Assembly: GCA_965212085.1 (NCBI GenBank)
Contig: OZ243042.1
Coordinates: forward strand, 1,364,001-1,428,000
Direction: 5' to 3'
Source of the DNA: JAHRAW01 sp965212085
GTDB taxonomy: Bacteria > Pseudomonadota > Gammaproteobacteria > Arenicellales > Poriferihabitantaceae
Length of the DNA: 64,000 nt
Shown here in pieces: positions 8,430 through 16,265 of the stretch. Position numbers and translations under genes: made by a program. Positions within the stretch are counted from its first letter, which is position 1. Every line of letters begins with the position of its first letter. Under the pieces are notes generated by a model, which did no database searches, had not been told where the DNA came from, and saw nothing but the letters and a program-made list of their open reading frames with translations.

Positions 8430-9389
8430 ATGATACCGCTGGAGGAAATATTTGAGGTCCAATACGGCTCCAATTTGGAGTTGAACGCACAAAAAATAGC
8501 AAGTGGAGACGACAAAACAAGCATCGCTTTTGTTTCCCGCACCTCAAAGAACAATGGCGTATCCGCCAGAATCAAACCTGTGATCGGGCTCGCACCACTT
8601 CCGGCTGGTACGCTGAGTGTTGCGCTCGGTGGCTCTGTGCTTGAAACTTTCCTCCAGCCATCTCCTTATTATTCCGGTTACCATATCTACTGCCTCACCT
8701 CAAAAAAATCGATCAGTGACAAGAATAAGTTGTATTACTGCATGTGCATCAAAGCCAACGCTTTCCGCTACAACTTCGGCAGACAGGCCAACAAAACACT
8801 CAGGGCGATTCTTTTGCCCGCACCGAAGAACATACCAGACTGGGTGAAGTCGCTCGATTTTCCTGACTTTGAACGCATTAAGCAACCTGTAAATCCTGAC
8901 GCGGAAGTTGTGCTTCCATCCGCCGTAGACTGGAATGCATTCCGTCTCGGTGATTTGTTTCAAATCACCGGCTCTCAAACAACTACACTACAGGCGCTAC
9001 AAAAATTTGGAACCGGGAAACATCCCTATGTCACCACCCAAGCCGAGAATAATGGCGTGAAAGGGCATTATAATTTTTCCACTGAAAAAGGTGGTGTGAT
9101 TACGGTGGACAGCGCGGTGGCGGGTTTCGCCAGTTGGCAACCGGACGATTTTTCGGCCAGTGACCATGTGGAAAAATTAATCCCTCATTTTCCAATCAAT
9201 GCCTATATTGCGCTTTTTTTGGTTGCGCTACTGAATACCGATCAATTTCGCTACAATTACGGTCGCAAAGCCAGTCAGTCGCGTCTTAACAAACAACAAA
9301 TTCGGCTCCCGACCGATAAGAATGGTGTCCCAGATTTCATGCTAATGGAGCGCTATATGAAATCCTTGCCTTTCAGCGCCGCGATTTGA
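8430..9389 (+). CDS. Specificity subunit of the BcgI-like RM system
   Basis: 319 residues with two target-recognition domains in tandem. Each ends in a related segment: FRYNFGRQANKTLRAILLPAP near residue 120 and FRYNYGRKASQSRLNKQQI near 280; this repeated closing motif is typical of S subunits that read the two halves of a bipartite DNA site. The size matches BcgI-type B subunits rather than type I HsdS (about 400 or more). It begins three bases after the stop of the nuclease-methylase gene and is surely cotranscribed. The recognised sequence cannot be predicted from the protein alone. Confidence 0.85.
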   Translation: MIPLEEIFEVQYGSNLELNAQKIASGDDKTSIAFVSRTSKNNGVSARIKPVIGLAPLPAGTLSVALGGSVLETFLQPSPYYSGYHIYCLTSKKSISDKNKLYYCMCIKANAFRYNFGRQANKTLRAILLPAPKNIPDWVKSLDFPDFERIKQPVNPDAEVVLPSAVDWNAFRLGDLFQITGSQTTTLQALQKFGTGKHPYVTTQAENNGVKGHYNFSTEKGGVITVDSAVAGFASWQPDDFSASDHVEKLIPHFPINAYIALFLVALLNTDQFRYNYGRKASQSRLNKQQIRLPTDKNGVPDFMLMERYMKSLPFSAAI

Positions 9390-9452
9390 TATTCGCGCAT
9401 CTTTAAGGGATGCGTATTGTGTCCGGCCCGTTACTGCTTAACCCGTATAAGT

Positions 9453-9475
9453 AATCTGGAACGGGAAACGAGATT
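9453..9475. repeat. Partial copy of the tRNA-Gly 3' end (candidate attachment site)
   Basis: Matches 22 of 23 bases with 11560-11582, which spans the 3' end of tRNA-Gly including its CCA complement. The two copies stand in direct orientation and bracket the HipBA genes (9476-11559). This is the signature left when an element integrates into a tRNA 3' end and restores the gene. No recombinase gene remains between them. Confidence 0.7.
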
Positions 9476-9648
9476 TGGCTCGACCACCTCCGCGCGGATT
9501 TGCGCTTTGTGCGGCAGTTTTGAGTTGATCCGGCGGGCTTCCCTCGTGGCGCTGGATCCCCATAGCCAGAAATAATAGCTTATAAATAGCATATTATTCG
9601 GTTTTTTTAGGATTATAGGTCAGATATTACCCATTAGATAGTTTTTTA

Positions 9649-9677
9649 TTGACAATTTTTAATGGATGGTATATAAC
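9649..9677 (+). promoter_or_regulatory. Sigma-70 promoter of hipBA
   Basis: TTGACA (9649-9654), a 17-base spacer and TATAAC (9672-9677), near-consensus elements 37 bases before the hipB start. The -10 region lies inside the near-palindrome GGTATATAACC, which could serve as operator for HipB autoregulation. The rest of the 324-base gap after the S subunit holds the tRNA-Gly fragment and AT-rich DNA with no gene. Confidence 0.7.
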
Positions 9678-9713
9678 CTGATATGTCGCTTTTTCGCATT
9701 AAAAGGTGCAAAT

Positions 9714-10175
9714 ATGGACTATAAAATAGACTTCTCTCTGGCCACCAGTGAAGCGGTGGAAGACACGCTCGGCAAACGGCTCGAAGAGATTCGGCTCAGC
9801 CGCAACATCACGCAGGACGATCTCGCGCGGGCCGCCGGGGTGTCGCGCAGCACCGTCAAGCGGCTGGCGCAAAGCGGCAAAGGGGTTTCGCTCGATTCTT
9901 TCATTCGCATCATTCAGGCGCTTGACCTTAGCGGCCGGCTGCAAACCCTGCTTCCCGACCCCGACGACAGCCCCCTGCTACAACTCGCGCGGCACGGCAA
10001 GCGCCGGCGGCGCGCACGCCGAAGCGCCGGCGGACGCAGCCGTCCACGCGGCCCACATCACCGGATCGAAGAGCAGGAAGCGGTGCGCGAGTGGGGCGAC
10101 CAAAAATGGCCGTGGGAGAATCAAGAGGACGGAAAGCAAGGCGCAAAAAACAAGGATACGGAAAAAAACCGATGA
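9714..10175 (+). CDS. hipB: HipB-type antitoxin (XRE helix-turn-helix)
   Basis: 153 residues. Residues about 15-75 form an XRE helix-turn-helix (GKRLEEIRLSRNITQDDLA, then AGVSRSTVKRL). The C-terminal half is basic and then tryptophan-rich (WGDQKWPW), as in antitoxins of the HipA family whose tails contact the toxin. I start it at ATG 9714, which follows AAAAGGTG at good spacing; an earlier in-frame start would overlap the promoter. Its stop overlaps the hipA start (ATGA), so the two are translationally coupled. It would neutralise HipA and repress its own promoter. Confidence 0.85.
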   Translation: MDYKIDFSLATSEAVEDTLGKRLEEIRLSRNITQDDLARAAGVSRSTVKRLAQSGKGVSLDSFIRIIQALDLSGRLQTLLPDPDDSPLLQLARHGKRRRRARRSAGGRSRPRGPHHRIEEQEAVREWGDQKWPWENQEDGKQGAKNKDTEKNR

Positions 10176-11494
10176 CCATCGCCAGCGTGCACCTGTGGGG
10201 GAAGAGGATCGGCGCCGTGTCGTGGCAGGCGGAGCGCGAGACCGGGGTATTTGAATACGAGTCCGAATTTGCCGGCGGCGGCATCGAGGTCGCGCCCCTG
10301 GAGATGCCGTTGCGCGAACGGCCTTACGAATTTTCGGAGCTGGCGCGGAGCGGTTTTCGCGGACTGCCGGGGCTGCTCGCCGACAGTCTGCCGGACAAGT
10401 TCGGCAACGCGCTGATCAACGCATGGCTCGCGCGGCAAAACCGGAAGGCGGAAAGTTTTAACCCGGTCGAGCGGCTTTGCTATATCGGCACGCGCGGCAT
10501 TGGCGCGCTCGAATTCAAACCGGCGATCAAAGGGGCGCCGGCCTCCACGCGCACGCTTGAAATTGAGCGCCTCGTGGAACTCGCCAATACCATTCTCAAA
10601 AAGCACGACGGCGTCGCCGGCCGATTGCGCGGTGGCGGCGGCAGCGGCAATGCCGGCGCGATGGAAGACATCCTGCGCATCGGCACTTCCGCCGGCGGGG
10701 CGCGCGCCAAGGCGGTGTTGCTGTGGAATGAAAACACCGGCGAGTTTCGTTCGGGACAGGCGCACGCGCAACACGCCGACGCCGGCTTTCGCCACTGGCT
10801 GCTGAAGTTCGACGGCGTCACCGACAACCGCGACAAGGCGGTGGCCGACCCGCTCGGATACGGCCGCGTTGAGTACGCCTACGCGCTGATGGCCGCGGAC
10901 GCGGGGATTACGATGATGCCGTGCCGCCTGCACGAAGAGGGCGGGCGGGCGCATTTTATGACCAAGCGTTTCGACCGCGCCGACAACGGCGCCAAGTTGC
11001 ACTACCAGTCCCTCGGCGCGCTCATGCACCTCGATTTCAACCTCGCCGGCGCGCATTCCTACGAGCAGGCGATGCTCGCCATCAGGCAACTGCATCTCCC
11101 CGCCGGCGACCTCGAGCAACAACTGCGCCGCGCCGCCTTCAACGTCATCGCGCGCAACCAGGACGACCACGTGAAGAACACCGGCTTCGTGATGAAACCG
11201 AGCGGTCAGTGGCGCCTGTCGCCGGCGTTCGACCTTGCCTACAACTACAACCCGGCCGGGCGCTGGACGAGCCGCCACCAGATGAGCATCAACGGAAAAT
11301 GCGACGACTTCATGCGCGCCGACCTGCTCGCGCTGGCGCGCCACGGGGGCGTCAAACCGGGCAAAGCCGGCGCCATCGTTGATGAAGTCGCCGCCGTCAT
11401 CGCCGGCTGGCGACGCTACGCCGACCGGGCGAAGGTTGCGCCGGCGTACGCGAAAACAATTTTCAGCAATCTACGGTTGAAGGCGTTGCGCTGA
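10172..11494 (+). CDS. hipA: HipA-type serine/threonine kinase toxin
   Basis: 440 residues with the HipA N-terminal region (subtilosin-like, ending around FNPVERLCYIGTRGIGALEF) and kinase core. Kinase landmarks are the glycine-rich RIGTSAGGARAKA segment, the catalytic loop ARNQDDHVKNTGF with Asp and Asn, and the metal-binding SPAFDLAYNYNP segment. HipA kinases phosphorylate aminoacyl-tRNA synthetases such as GltX and induce dormancy. The kinase motifs are intact, so the toxin is probably active. Start is the ATG at 10172 overlapping the hipB stop. GC content here is close to that of the host chromosome, unlike the RM genes, suggesting the two halves of the island arrived separately. Confidence 0.92.
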   Translation: MTIASVHLWGKRIGAVSWQAERETGVFEYESEFAGGGIEVAPLEMPLRERPYEFSELARSGFRGLPGLLADSLPDKFGNALINAWLARQNRKAESFNPVERLCYIGTRGIGALEFKPAIKGAPASTRTLEIERLVELANTILKKHDGVAGRLRGGGGSGNAGAMEDILRIGTSAGGARAKAVLLWNENTGEFRSGQAHAQHADAGFRHWLLKFDGVTDNRDKAVADPLGYGRVEYAYALMAADAGITMMPCRLHEEGGRAHFMTKRFDRADNGAKLHYQSLGALMHLDFNLAGAHSYEQAMLAIRQLHLPAGDLEQQLRRAAFNVIARNQDDHVKNTGFVMKPSGQWRLSPAFDLAYNYNPAGRWTSRHQMSINGKCDDFMRADLLALARHGGVKPGKAGAIVDEVAAVIAGWRRYADRAKVAPAYAKTIFSNLRLKALR

Positions 11495-11501
11495 GTTGGC
11501 T

Positions 11502-11527
11502 AACCGTGTTGGCAAACCGTGTTGGCA
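11502..11527. repeat. Two 13-base tandem repeats after hipA
   Basis: AACCGTGTTGGCA occurs twice head to tail directly after the hipA stop and begins a third time. The spot lies between hipA and the tRNA-Gly border of the island. Confidence 0.7.
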
Positions 11528-11563
11528 AACCGCAACAACGGGGGCGGGGGGGGCGGATAAATC

Positions 11564-11638
11564 TGGAGCGGGAAACGAGATTCGAACTCGCGACCCCAAC
11601 CTTGGCAAGGTTGTGCTCTACCACTGAGCTATTCCCGC
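11564..11638 (-). tRNA. tRNA-Gly (anticodon GCC)
   Basis: 75 bases with encoded CCA. Acceptor stem GCGGGAA, T-arm GAGTTCGAATCTC and anticodon GCC in TTGCCAA. It lies 112 bases downstream of pgsA on the same strand, as expected for glyW. Its 3' end is part of the 23-base duplication at 9453-9475. Confidence 0.97.
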
Positions 11639-11750
11639 ATGGCCCGGATTACTCAATCCTCCGGGGAGGGTCCATTCTATGCAACCGCCCCGGCGTGTCA
11701 ATAGCGCAGCCGGGATTGCGCCTTGAAATCACATTGGAATCGCACTGGAA

Positions 11751-12332
11751 TCAGGCGTGTTCGCGCAGATGCGGCAGCGCCGAGCGCAGGTATTCGTACA
11801 TGGACCACAAGGTCAGCAAGGCGGCGAGATACAACAGGATTTCGCCGACCCGGAAAATGGGCACGCCGTACAATGGTTTGCCGTACAACAATACGCTGAT
11901 AGAAATCATCTGAAAGGCGGTCTTGGATTTGCCCAGCCGGCCGACCGCGACCGCGCCGCGTTCTCCCAGTTCCGACATCCATTCGCGCAACGCCGAGACC
12001 ACGATCTCGCGGCCAATGATGATGGCCACGGCCACCGCGAACGGCATCGGATGCAGCACGCTATCCAGCACCGCGCCGTCGGAGACCAGCAGCACCAGCG
12101 CCGACGACACGATCAGTTTGTCCGCCACCGGGTCGAGAAACGCGCCGAGGGAGGAGGCGGCGTTCATGCGCCGCGCCAAAAAACCGTCCAGCCAGTCGGT
12201 CAGGGCGGCGAGCACGAAAATCCCGGTGATGATGATCTCGCGGTAGGCCGACGGCCAAAAATACATCACCACCAGCACCGGAATCAGAACGACCCGAAAC
12301 AGCGTGAGCAGGTTGGGTATGTGGATAATCAT
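11751..12332 (-). CDS. pgsA: CDP-diacylglycerol-glycerol-3-phosphate 3-phosphatidyltransferase
   Basis: 193 residues, the usual PgsA length, with several membrane helices. The CDP-alcohol phosphotransferase motif is complete: Asp46, Asp49, Gly50, Arg54, Gly63, Asp67 and Asp71 in TDWLDGFLARR...GAFLDPVAD. It makes phosphatidylglycerophosphate, the committed step to phosphatidylglycerol and cardiolipin, at the inner membrane. It follows uvrC on the same strand by 93 bases, the conserved gammaproteobacterial order. Confidence 0.95.
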   Translation of the reverse strand: MIIHIPNLLTLFRVVLIPVLVVMYFWPSAYREIIITGIFVLAALTDWLDGFLARRMNAASSLGAFLDPVADKLIVSSALVLLVSDGAVLDSVLHPMPFAVAVAIIIGREIVVSALREWMSELGERGAVAVGRLGKSKTAFQMISISVLLYGKPLYGVPIFRVGEILLYLAALLTLWSMYEYLRSALPHLREHA

Positions 12333-12425
12333 ATTTCGCTCAGGTTCCGATTAGGCGGCAGCGGTTGGCCGGTGCCGGTTTGTGGTTTGTGATTGTACTT
12401 GAGATGCCGGCGGCGCAGCGTAACG

Positions 12426-14273
12426 CTAGTCATGGAAATGACGGTAAATCCGCGCCGCCAGCGCCGGGCTGATTCCCGGCGCTTCGGCGAGGTCTTCGAC
12501 GCCGGCGCGGGTTATCTCCCGCAAGCCGCCGAAGTAGCGCAGCAGGTTGCGGCGTCTTTTTTCGCCCACGCCCTCAATGCGCTGCAGCGGCGATTCGCTG
12601 CGCGCCTTGCCCCGGCGCCGGCGGTGTCCGCTGATGGCGAAGCGGTGCGCTTCGTCTCGGATGCGTTGTATGAGGCGCAGCGCCGGCGCGCCCTTGCCGG
12701 GGATTATAGCCCGCGCCATGCCGGGGAGGTGCAGCCGCTCTTCGCCGGCGCGGCGCTCGCGCCCCTTGGAGACCCCCAGCAGCGCCACCGAACCGCTAAT
12801 CTGCAGTTCCTCAAACACCCGGCCGGCCACCCCCAACTGGCCTTTGCCGCCGTCAATGATCACCAGGTCCGGCAGTTTGCCGTCGTTCTGCAGCACCCGT
12901 TTGTAGCGGCGCATCAGCGCTTGCTCCATGGCCGCGTAATCATCGCCGGGCGCGATGCCGGTTATGTTGAAGCGCCGGTAGTCGGACTTGACCGGCCCCC
13001 GGCGGTCGCAGACCACGCAGGCGCCCACCGTGCGCTCGCCCATGGTGTGGCTGATGTCAAAACATTCCATCCGCGCCGGGATTTCCGCCAGCGACAACAG
13101 GCCGGCGAGGTCGGCAAACTGCGCGTCCACCTGGCTGCGTTGGTTGAGGTGTTCGCGCAGGTGGTCGGCGGTGTTTATGCGCGCGGATTCTATCCAGCGG
13201 GCGCGATGGGCGCGGCAGCGGTGCTTGATTTCGACCTTGCTTTTGTTTTCCAGGGTCAGCGCCTGCTGCAGCGAGGCGCGGCCGGCGATGGGCGCGCTCA
13301 GCAGGATTTCCGCGGGCGCGGCGGCGCCGATGTAGTTCTGCGGCAAAAACGCCTCCAGCAGTTCGCCGGGGCCAAGATCCAGCGGGTTTTTCTGCGCGTA
13401 AAAACGCCCGCCGAGGTTGCGCCCGCGGCGGATGGACACCACGCCGAAGCACACCGTGCCGGACTCCACCGCCACCGCCACCACGTCGGCGTTGGCGCCG
13501 GCGGCGGCGGCGACGTACTGCTTGGCCGTGGCCCGCTGTAGCAGCGCGATGCGGTCGCGCCACGCCGCGGCGGCCTCGTAGTCCAGGTCCGCCGAGGCGC
13601 GCTCCATCTTGCCGGCCAACTCATCAATCAGCGCAAAGTCCCGGCCGGCCAGCATGGCTTTGGCCTGGCGGACGTCTTCGAGATACGCCCGCTGTTGGAT
13701 GCGCCCGACGCAGGGCGCGCTGCAGCGTTTGATCTGATACTGCAGGCACGGGCGCGAGCGGTTGCGAAAAAAGGCGTCGTTGCACTGGCGCAGGCGAAAG
13801 ATTTTGTGAATCTGCCCGAGCATTTCGCGCACCGCGCCGGCGTTGGGATAGGGCCCGTAATAACGGTCCGGCCGCGCGCGCCGGCCGCGGTAAAAAGTGA
13901 AGCGCGGGAAAGCCGCGTGTTCGCTGAGGCGGATGTAGGGAAAACTTTTGTCGTCCCGCAGCGAAATGTTGTAGCGCGGGCGCTTGTCCTTGATGAGGTT
14001 GTTCTCCAGCAATAGCGCTTCGCTTTCGGTGCGGGTTTGCTGAATTTCGGCGCGGTGAATTTTGGACACCATGAGGCGGGTTTTCGCGCTCAGGTTGGAT
14101 GAGCGAAAATAACTCGACACGCGGCTTTTGAGATTCGCGGCCTTGCCGACATACAACGCCTTGCCGTCCTCGCGGTAGAAAACGTACACCCCCGGCCGCG
14201 CGCGCAGCGAACCCAGGAAGCGTTCCGCGTCAAAGGCGGCATCACAAACCGCGTTGGAATCCGCCCCGCTCAC
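12426..14273 (-). CDS. uvrC: UvrC excinuclease ABC subunit C
   Basis: 615 residues, full length. Domains in order: GIY-YIG nuclease near 25-105 (GVYVF and ALYVGKA) for the 3' incision, a cysteine-containing linker (RCSAPCVGR), a UvrB-binding helical hairpin near 205-240, an RNase H-like 5' nuclease (MECFDISHTMGE and DLVIIDGGKGQL), and tandem helix-hairpin-helix motifs at the C-terminus (IEGVGEKRRRNLL and APGISPALA). It makes both incisions in nucleotide excision repair. Its start overlaps the stop of the upstream UDG gene by four bases. Confidence 0.97.
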   Translation of the reverse strand: MSGADSNAVCDAAFDAERFLGSLRARPGVYVFYREDGKALYVGKAANLKSRVSSYFRSSNLSAKTRLMVSKIHRAEIQQTRTESEALLLENNLIKDKRPRYNISLRDDKSFPYIRLSEHAAFPRFTFYRGRRARPDRYYGPYPNAGAVREMLGQIHKIFRLRQCNDAFFRNRSRPCLQYQIKRCSAPCVGRIQQRAYLEDVRQAKAMLAGRDFALIDELAGKMERASADLDYEAAAAWRDRIALLQRATAKQYVAAAAGANADVVAVAVESGTVCFGVVSIRRGRNLGGRFYAQKNPLDLGPGELLEAFLPQNYIGAAAPAEILLSAPIAGRASLQQALTLENKSKVEIKHRCRAHRARWIESARINTADHLREHLNQRSQVDAQFADLAGLLSLAEIPARMECFDISHTMGERTVGACVVCDRRGPVKSDYRRFNITGIAPGDDYAAMEQALMRRYKRVLQNDGKLPDLVIIDGGKGQLGVAGRVFEELQISGSVALLGVSKGRERRAGEERLHLPGMARAIIPGKGAPALRLIQRIRDEAHRFAISGHRRRRGKARSESPLQRIEGVGEKRRRNLLRYFGGLREITRAGVEDLAEAPGISPALAARIYRHFHD

Positions 14274-14923
14274 GCCGACCCTCCAAGCCGCCCCGCGATC
14301 TGTTCAAAGACCTTTTCAAACATCGCTTCGGTGAGCCTGCGGGTGTTGGTGTTGTAGCGGCTACAGTGATAACTGTCGATCAGCAGCAGGCCGTTGTCGA
14401 GCCGGTGGCCGGCGTTGTGGGCGAACGGATAGCGGTTCAACACCAGCCCCAGGGCGCGCAGAACCGCGCGGTGGGCCAGCCCGCCCAGGGCGAGGACCAG
14501 TTTGAGGTGCGGTTCGGCGAGTTCCGCGGCCAGGTAGCGGTTGCAGTTGGCGACCTCCTCGCCGCTCGGCTTGTTGGCCGGCGGCAGGCATTTGACCGCG
14601 TTGGTGATGCGGCAGTTGTGCAGCACCAGGCCGTCATCAAGGTGGCGGGATTGCGGCGCCGAACTGAAGCCGAAGCGGTGCAGGGTTTGGTACAAAAGCA
14701 CCCCGGCGTGATCGCCGGTGAACGGCCGGCCGGTTGCGTTGGCGCCGTGTTTGCCGGGGGCCAGCCCAACGATCAGCAGTTCCGCGTGCGCCGCGCCGCT
14801 CGGCGGAACCGGCTTGCAGCGGTAGTTGCCGTGGGCGCGTTTGACCTGCCTGAGAAAGCGGCTCAGCCGCGGGCAGTCGCGGCAATTTTCGCGATACCAC
14901 GCCGGCGGCGGGCGGCTCATCAT
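14270..14923 (-). CDS. Uracil-DNA glycosylase, family 5 (UDGb)-like
   Basis: 217 residues from the ATG at 14923. Motif 1 is GLAPGKHGANATGRPFTGD, close to the UDGb pattern in which the usual catalytic Asp is absent. A middle TNAVKCLPPANKP segment and a late SYHCSRYNTNTRRL segment match motifs of the family; the usual HPS is here HCS. Enzymes of this family remove uracil and other deaminated bases. Four N-terminal cysteines (CRDC near the start and further on) may bind an iron-sulfur cluster. Translationally coupled to uvrC. A longer in-frame start at 14974 exists but would crowd the divergent efp promoter. Confidence 0.8.
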   Translation of the reverse strand: MMSRPPPAWYRENCRDCPRLSRFLRQVKRAHGNYRCKPVPPSGAAHAELLIVGLAPGKHGANATGRPFTGDHAGVLLYQTLHRFGFSSAPQSRHLDDGLVLHNCRITNAVKCLPPANKPSGEEVANCNRYLAAELAEPHLKLVLALGGLAHRAVLRALGLVLNRYPFAHNAGHRLDNGLLLIDSYHCSRYNTNTRRLTEAMFEKVFEQIAGRLGGSA

Positions 14924-14999
14924 GTTGCTACGTGAACTCACAACCAATACAATCCGGCCTTCGTTACGATCCATTCAAGAATACAGGAACATTCATCGC

Positions 15000-15560
15000 A
15001 TGAAAATTTCGGCCTTCGATGCGCGCGTCGGCAACCTCGTGGAGTACCACGACAAGCTGTGGCGCGTGCTCAGAAAAAACCACGTCAAGCCCGGCAAAGG
15101 GGGCGCCTTTGTCCAGCTGGAGATGAAGTGTATCAGCGATGGCGTCAAACTCAACGAGCGATTCCGCTCCGAAGACAAGATCGAAAAAGCCCGCGTCACC
15201 CCGCGCCGCATGCAGTACCTGTACGCCGACGGCTCGTCCCATATATTCATGGACGTCGAAACCTACGAGCAACTTCCCGTGGACGCCGAAGACCTGCAAG
15301 CGCAAGCGCCGTTCCTGCTGCCCAACACCGAAGTGCACATCAACTTTCACAACGAAATACCCATCGGCGTCGAACTGCCGGCCTCGGTGACCCTGCGCGT
15401 GACCGAAACCGAAGGAGCGGTAAAAGGCCAGACCGCATCGGGCAGCGGCAAACCGGCAACCCTGGAAACCGGGCACAAGGTAACCGTGCCGACCTTCGTC
15501 AACATCGGCGAAAAAATCAAAGTGAACACCGACACCGGGGCGTATATGGAGCGGGCTTAA
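15000..15560 (+). CDS. efp: Elongation factor P
   Basis: 186 residues: KOW-like N-terminal barrel, then two OB domains. The tip loop reads VKPGKGG with Lys33 at the position that is beta-lysylated in E. coli (Lys34), so an EpmA-type modification is plausible; epmA is not in the window. EF-P rescues ribosomes stalled on polyproline. Start is ATG 15000 (MKISAFD) with AGGA 11 bases upstream; the reading frame is open further upstream but that part reads through the divergent UDG gene. The sequence in the last domain (VKGQTASGSGKPATLE) resembles alphaproteobacterial EF-P as much as gammaproteobacterial. Confidence 0.95.
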   Translation: MKISAFDARVGNLVEYHDKLWRVLRKNHVKPGKGGAFVQLEMKCISDGVKLNERFRSEDKIEKARVTPRRMQYLYADGSSHIFMDVETYEQLPVDAEDLQAQAPFLLPNTEVHINFHNEIPIGVELPASVTLRVTETEGAVKGQTASGSGKPATLETGHKVTVPTFVNIGEKIKVNTDTGAYMERA

Positions 15561-15593
15561 GGTGCGGGGCGCAATGCTCGCCACCCGGCGCGC

Positions 15594-16265
15594 TCAATCA
15601 TTATCATGCAACCCCGCCCCGGCGCCCGCTATGCGTGATGCGTCGGTGGCTTGGACGTAGGTGCGGTGGGCGTATTGTTCGAGGCGCGCCCAGGCTTCGG
15701 GGGCGACGTCGGCTTCGGTGATTTGTGGGGCGCGATGCTGTCCCGGAAAATCGCGTTCGCCGCCGCCGGATGGGCGGCAGGTCAGGAAGCCGGCGGTTTC
15801 GGTTTCAACGGCCCGTTGCGCGCCCTCCAGCCACAGGCCGCCGCGGCGGCAGCACAGGCGCACGTCCGGCCAAGTCAGGATGAAGGCGCGGTCTTCGCTT
15901 TCCGCCGCGTTGCCGATGAAGCCGGCGGCGAGGATGGGATGGGCGATGACGCCGGTCTCGATCGGCGCCTCCTCCAGCCGGCCCGCGCGGTCGAGGCAAT
16001 CGCTCAATGATGCGCCCGCCAGCAATGGATCGAGCACTCCGCCCGGCGCCCGCCACACCCCCGACAGCGCCACCGGGGCCAGCGCACCGGGGTTGGAATA
16101 GTCGTGGCGCGCCAGTAACGCCGCCAGCGCCGGCACGCCGTTCACGCCATATATATGCAGCCAGCGCACCGCCTTGCCGGCGTCGTCCGCCAGCCCCCAG
16201 GGCAGACCGGCGCCGCGCACCGCTTTGCGCGCGGTCTGTTCGATCTGGTTGAGGGAGCAGATCAT
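15594..16265 (-). CDS. DUF3726 protein
   Basis: 223 residues opening MICSLNQIEQTARKAVRGAG followed by LPWGLADDAGKAVRWL, the hallmark start of the DUF3726 family. No catalytic motif is obvious; a pair of cysteines (RLCCRRGGL) lies near residue 140. The start overlaps the stop of the 596-residue unknown gene upstream by four bases, so the two are translationally coupled and probably act together. It converges with efp, leaving only 33 bases between the stops. The family has no assigned function that I know of. Confidence 0.8.
   Translation of the reverse strand: MICSLNQIEQTARKAVRGAGLPWGLADDAGKAVRWLHIYGVNGVPALAALLARHDYSNPGALAPVALSGVWRAPGGVLDPLLAGASLSDCLDRAGRLEEAPIETGVIAHPILAAGFIGNAAESEDRAFILTWPDVRLCCRRGGLWLEGAQRAVETETAGFLTCRPSGGGERDFPGQHRAPQITEADVAPEAWARLEQYAHRTYVQATDASRIAGAGAGLHDND

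Larger units (their letters stand above)
6377..11563. other. Genomic island splitting the tRNA-Gly / tRNA-Cys-tRNA-Leu array
   Basis: In many Gammaproteobacteria uvrC, pgsA, tRNA-Gly, tRNA-Cys and tRNA-Leu are contiguous. Here 5.2 kb separate tRNA-Gly (11564-11638) from tRNA-Cys (6303-6376). The insert carries a restriction-modification pair and a HipBA pair, all transcribed against the host array. The RM half is clearly AT-richer than its flanks. A 23-base copy of the tRNA-Gly 3' end at 9453-9475 marks an internal border. No integrase is present. The 238 bases between tRNA-Cys and the first island gene show nothing beyond possible promoter sequence. Confidence 0.75.
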
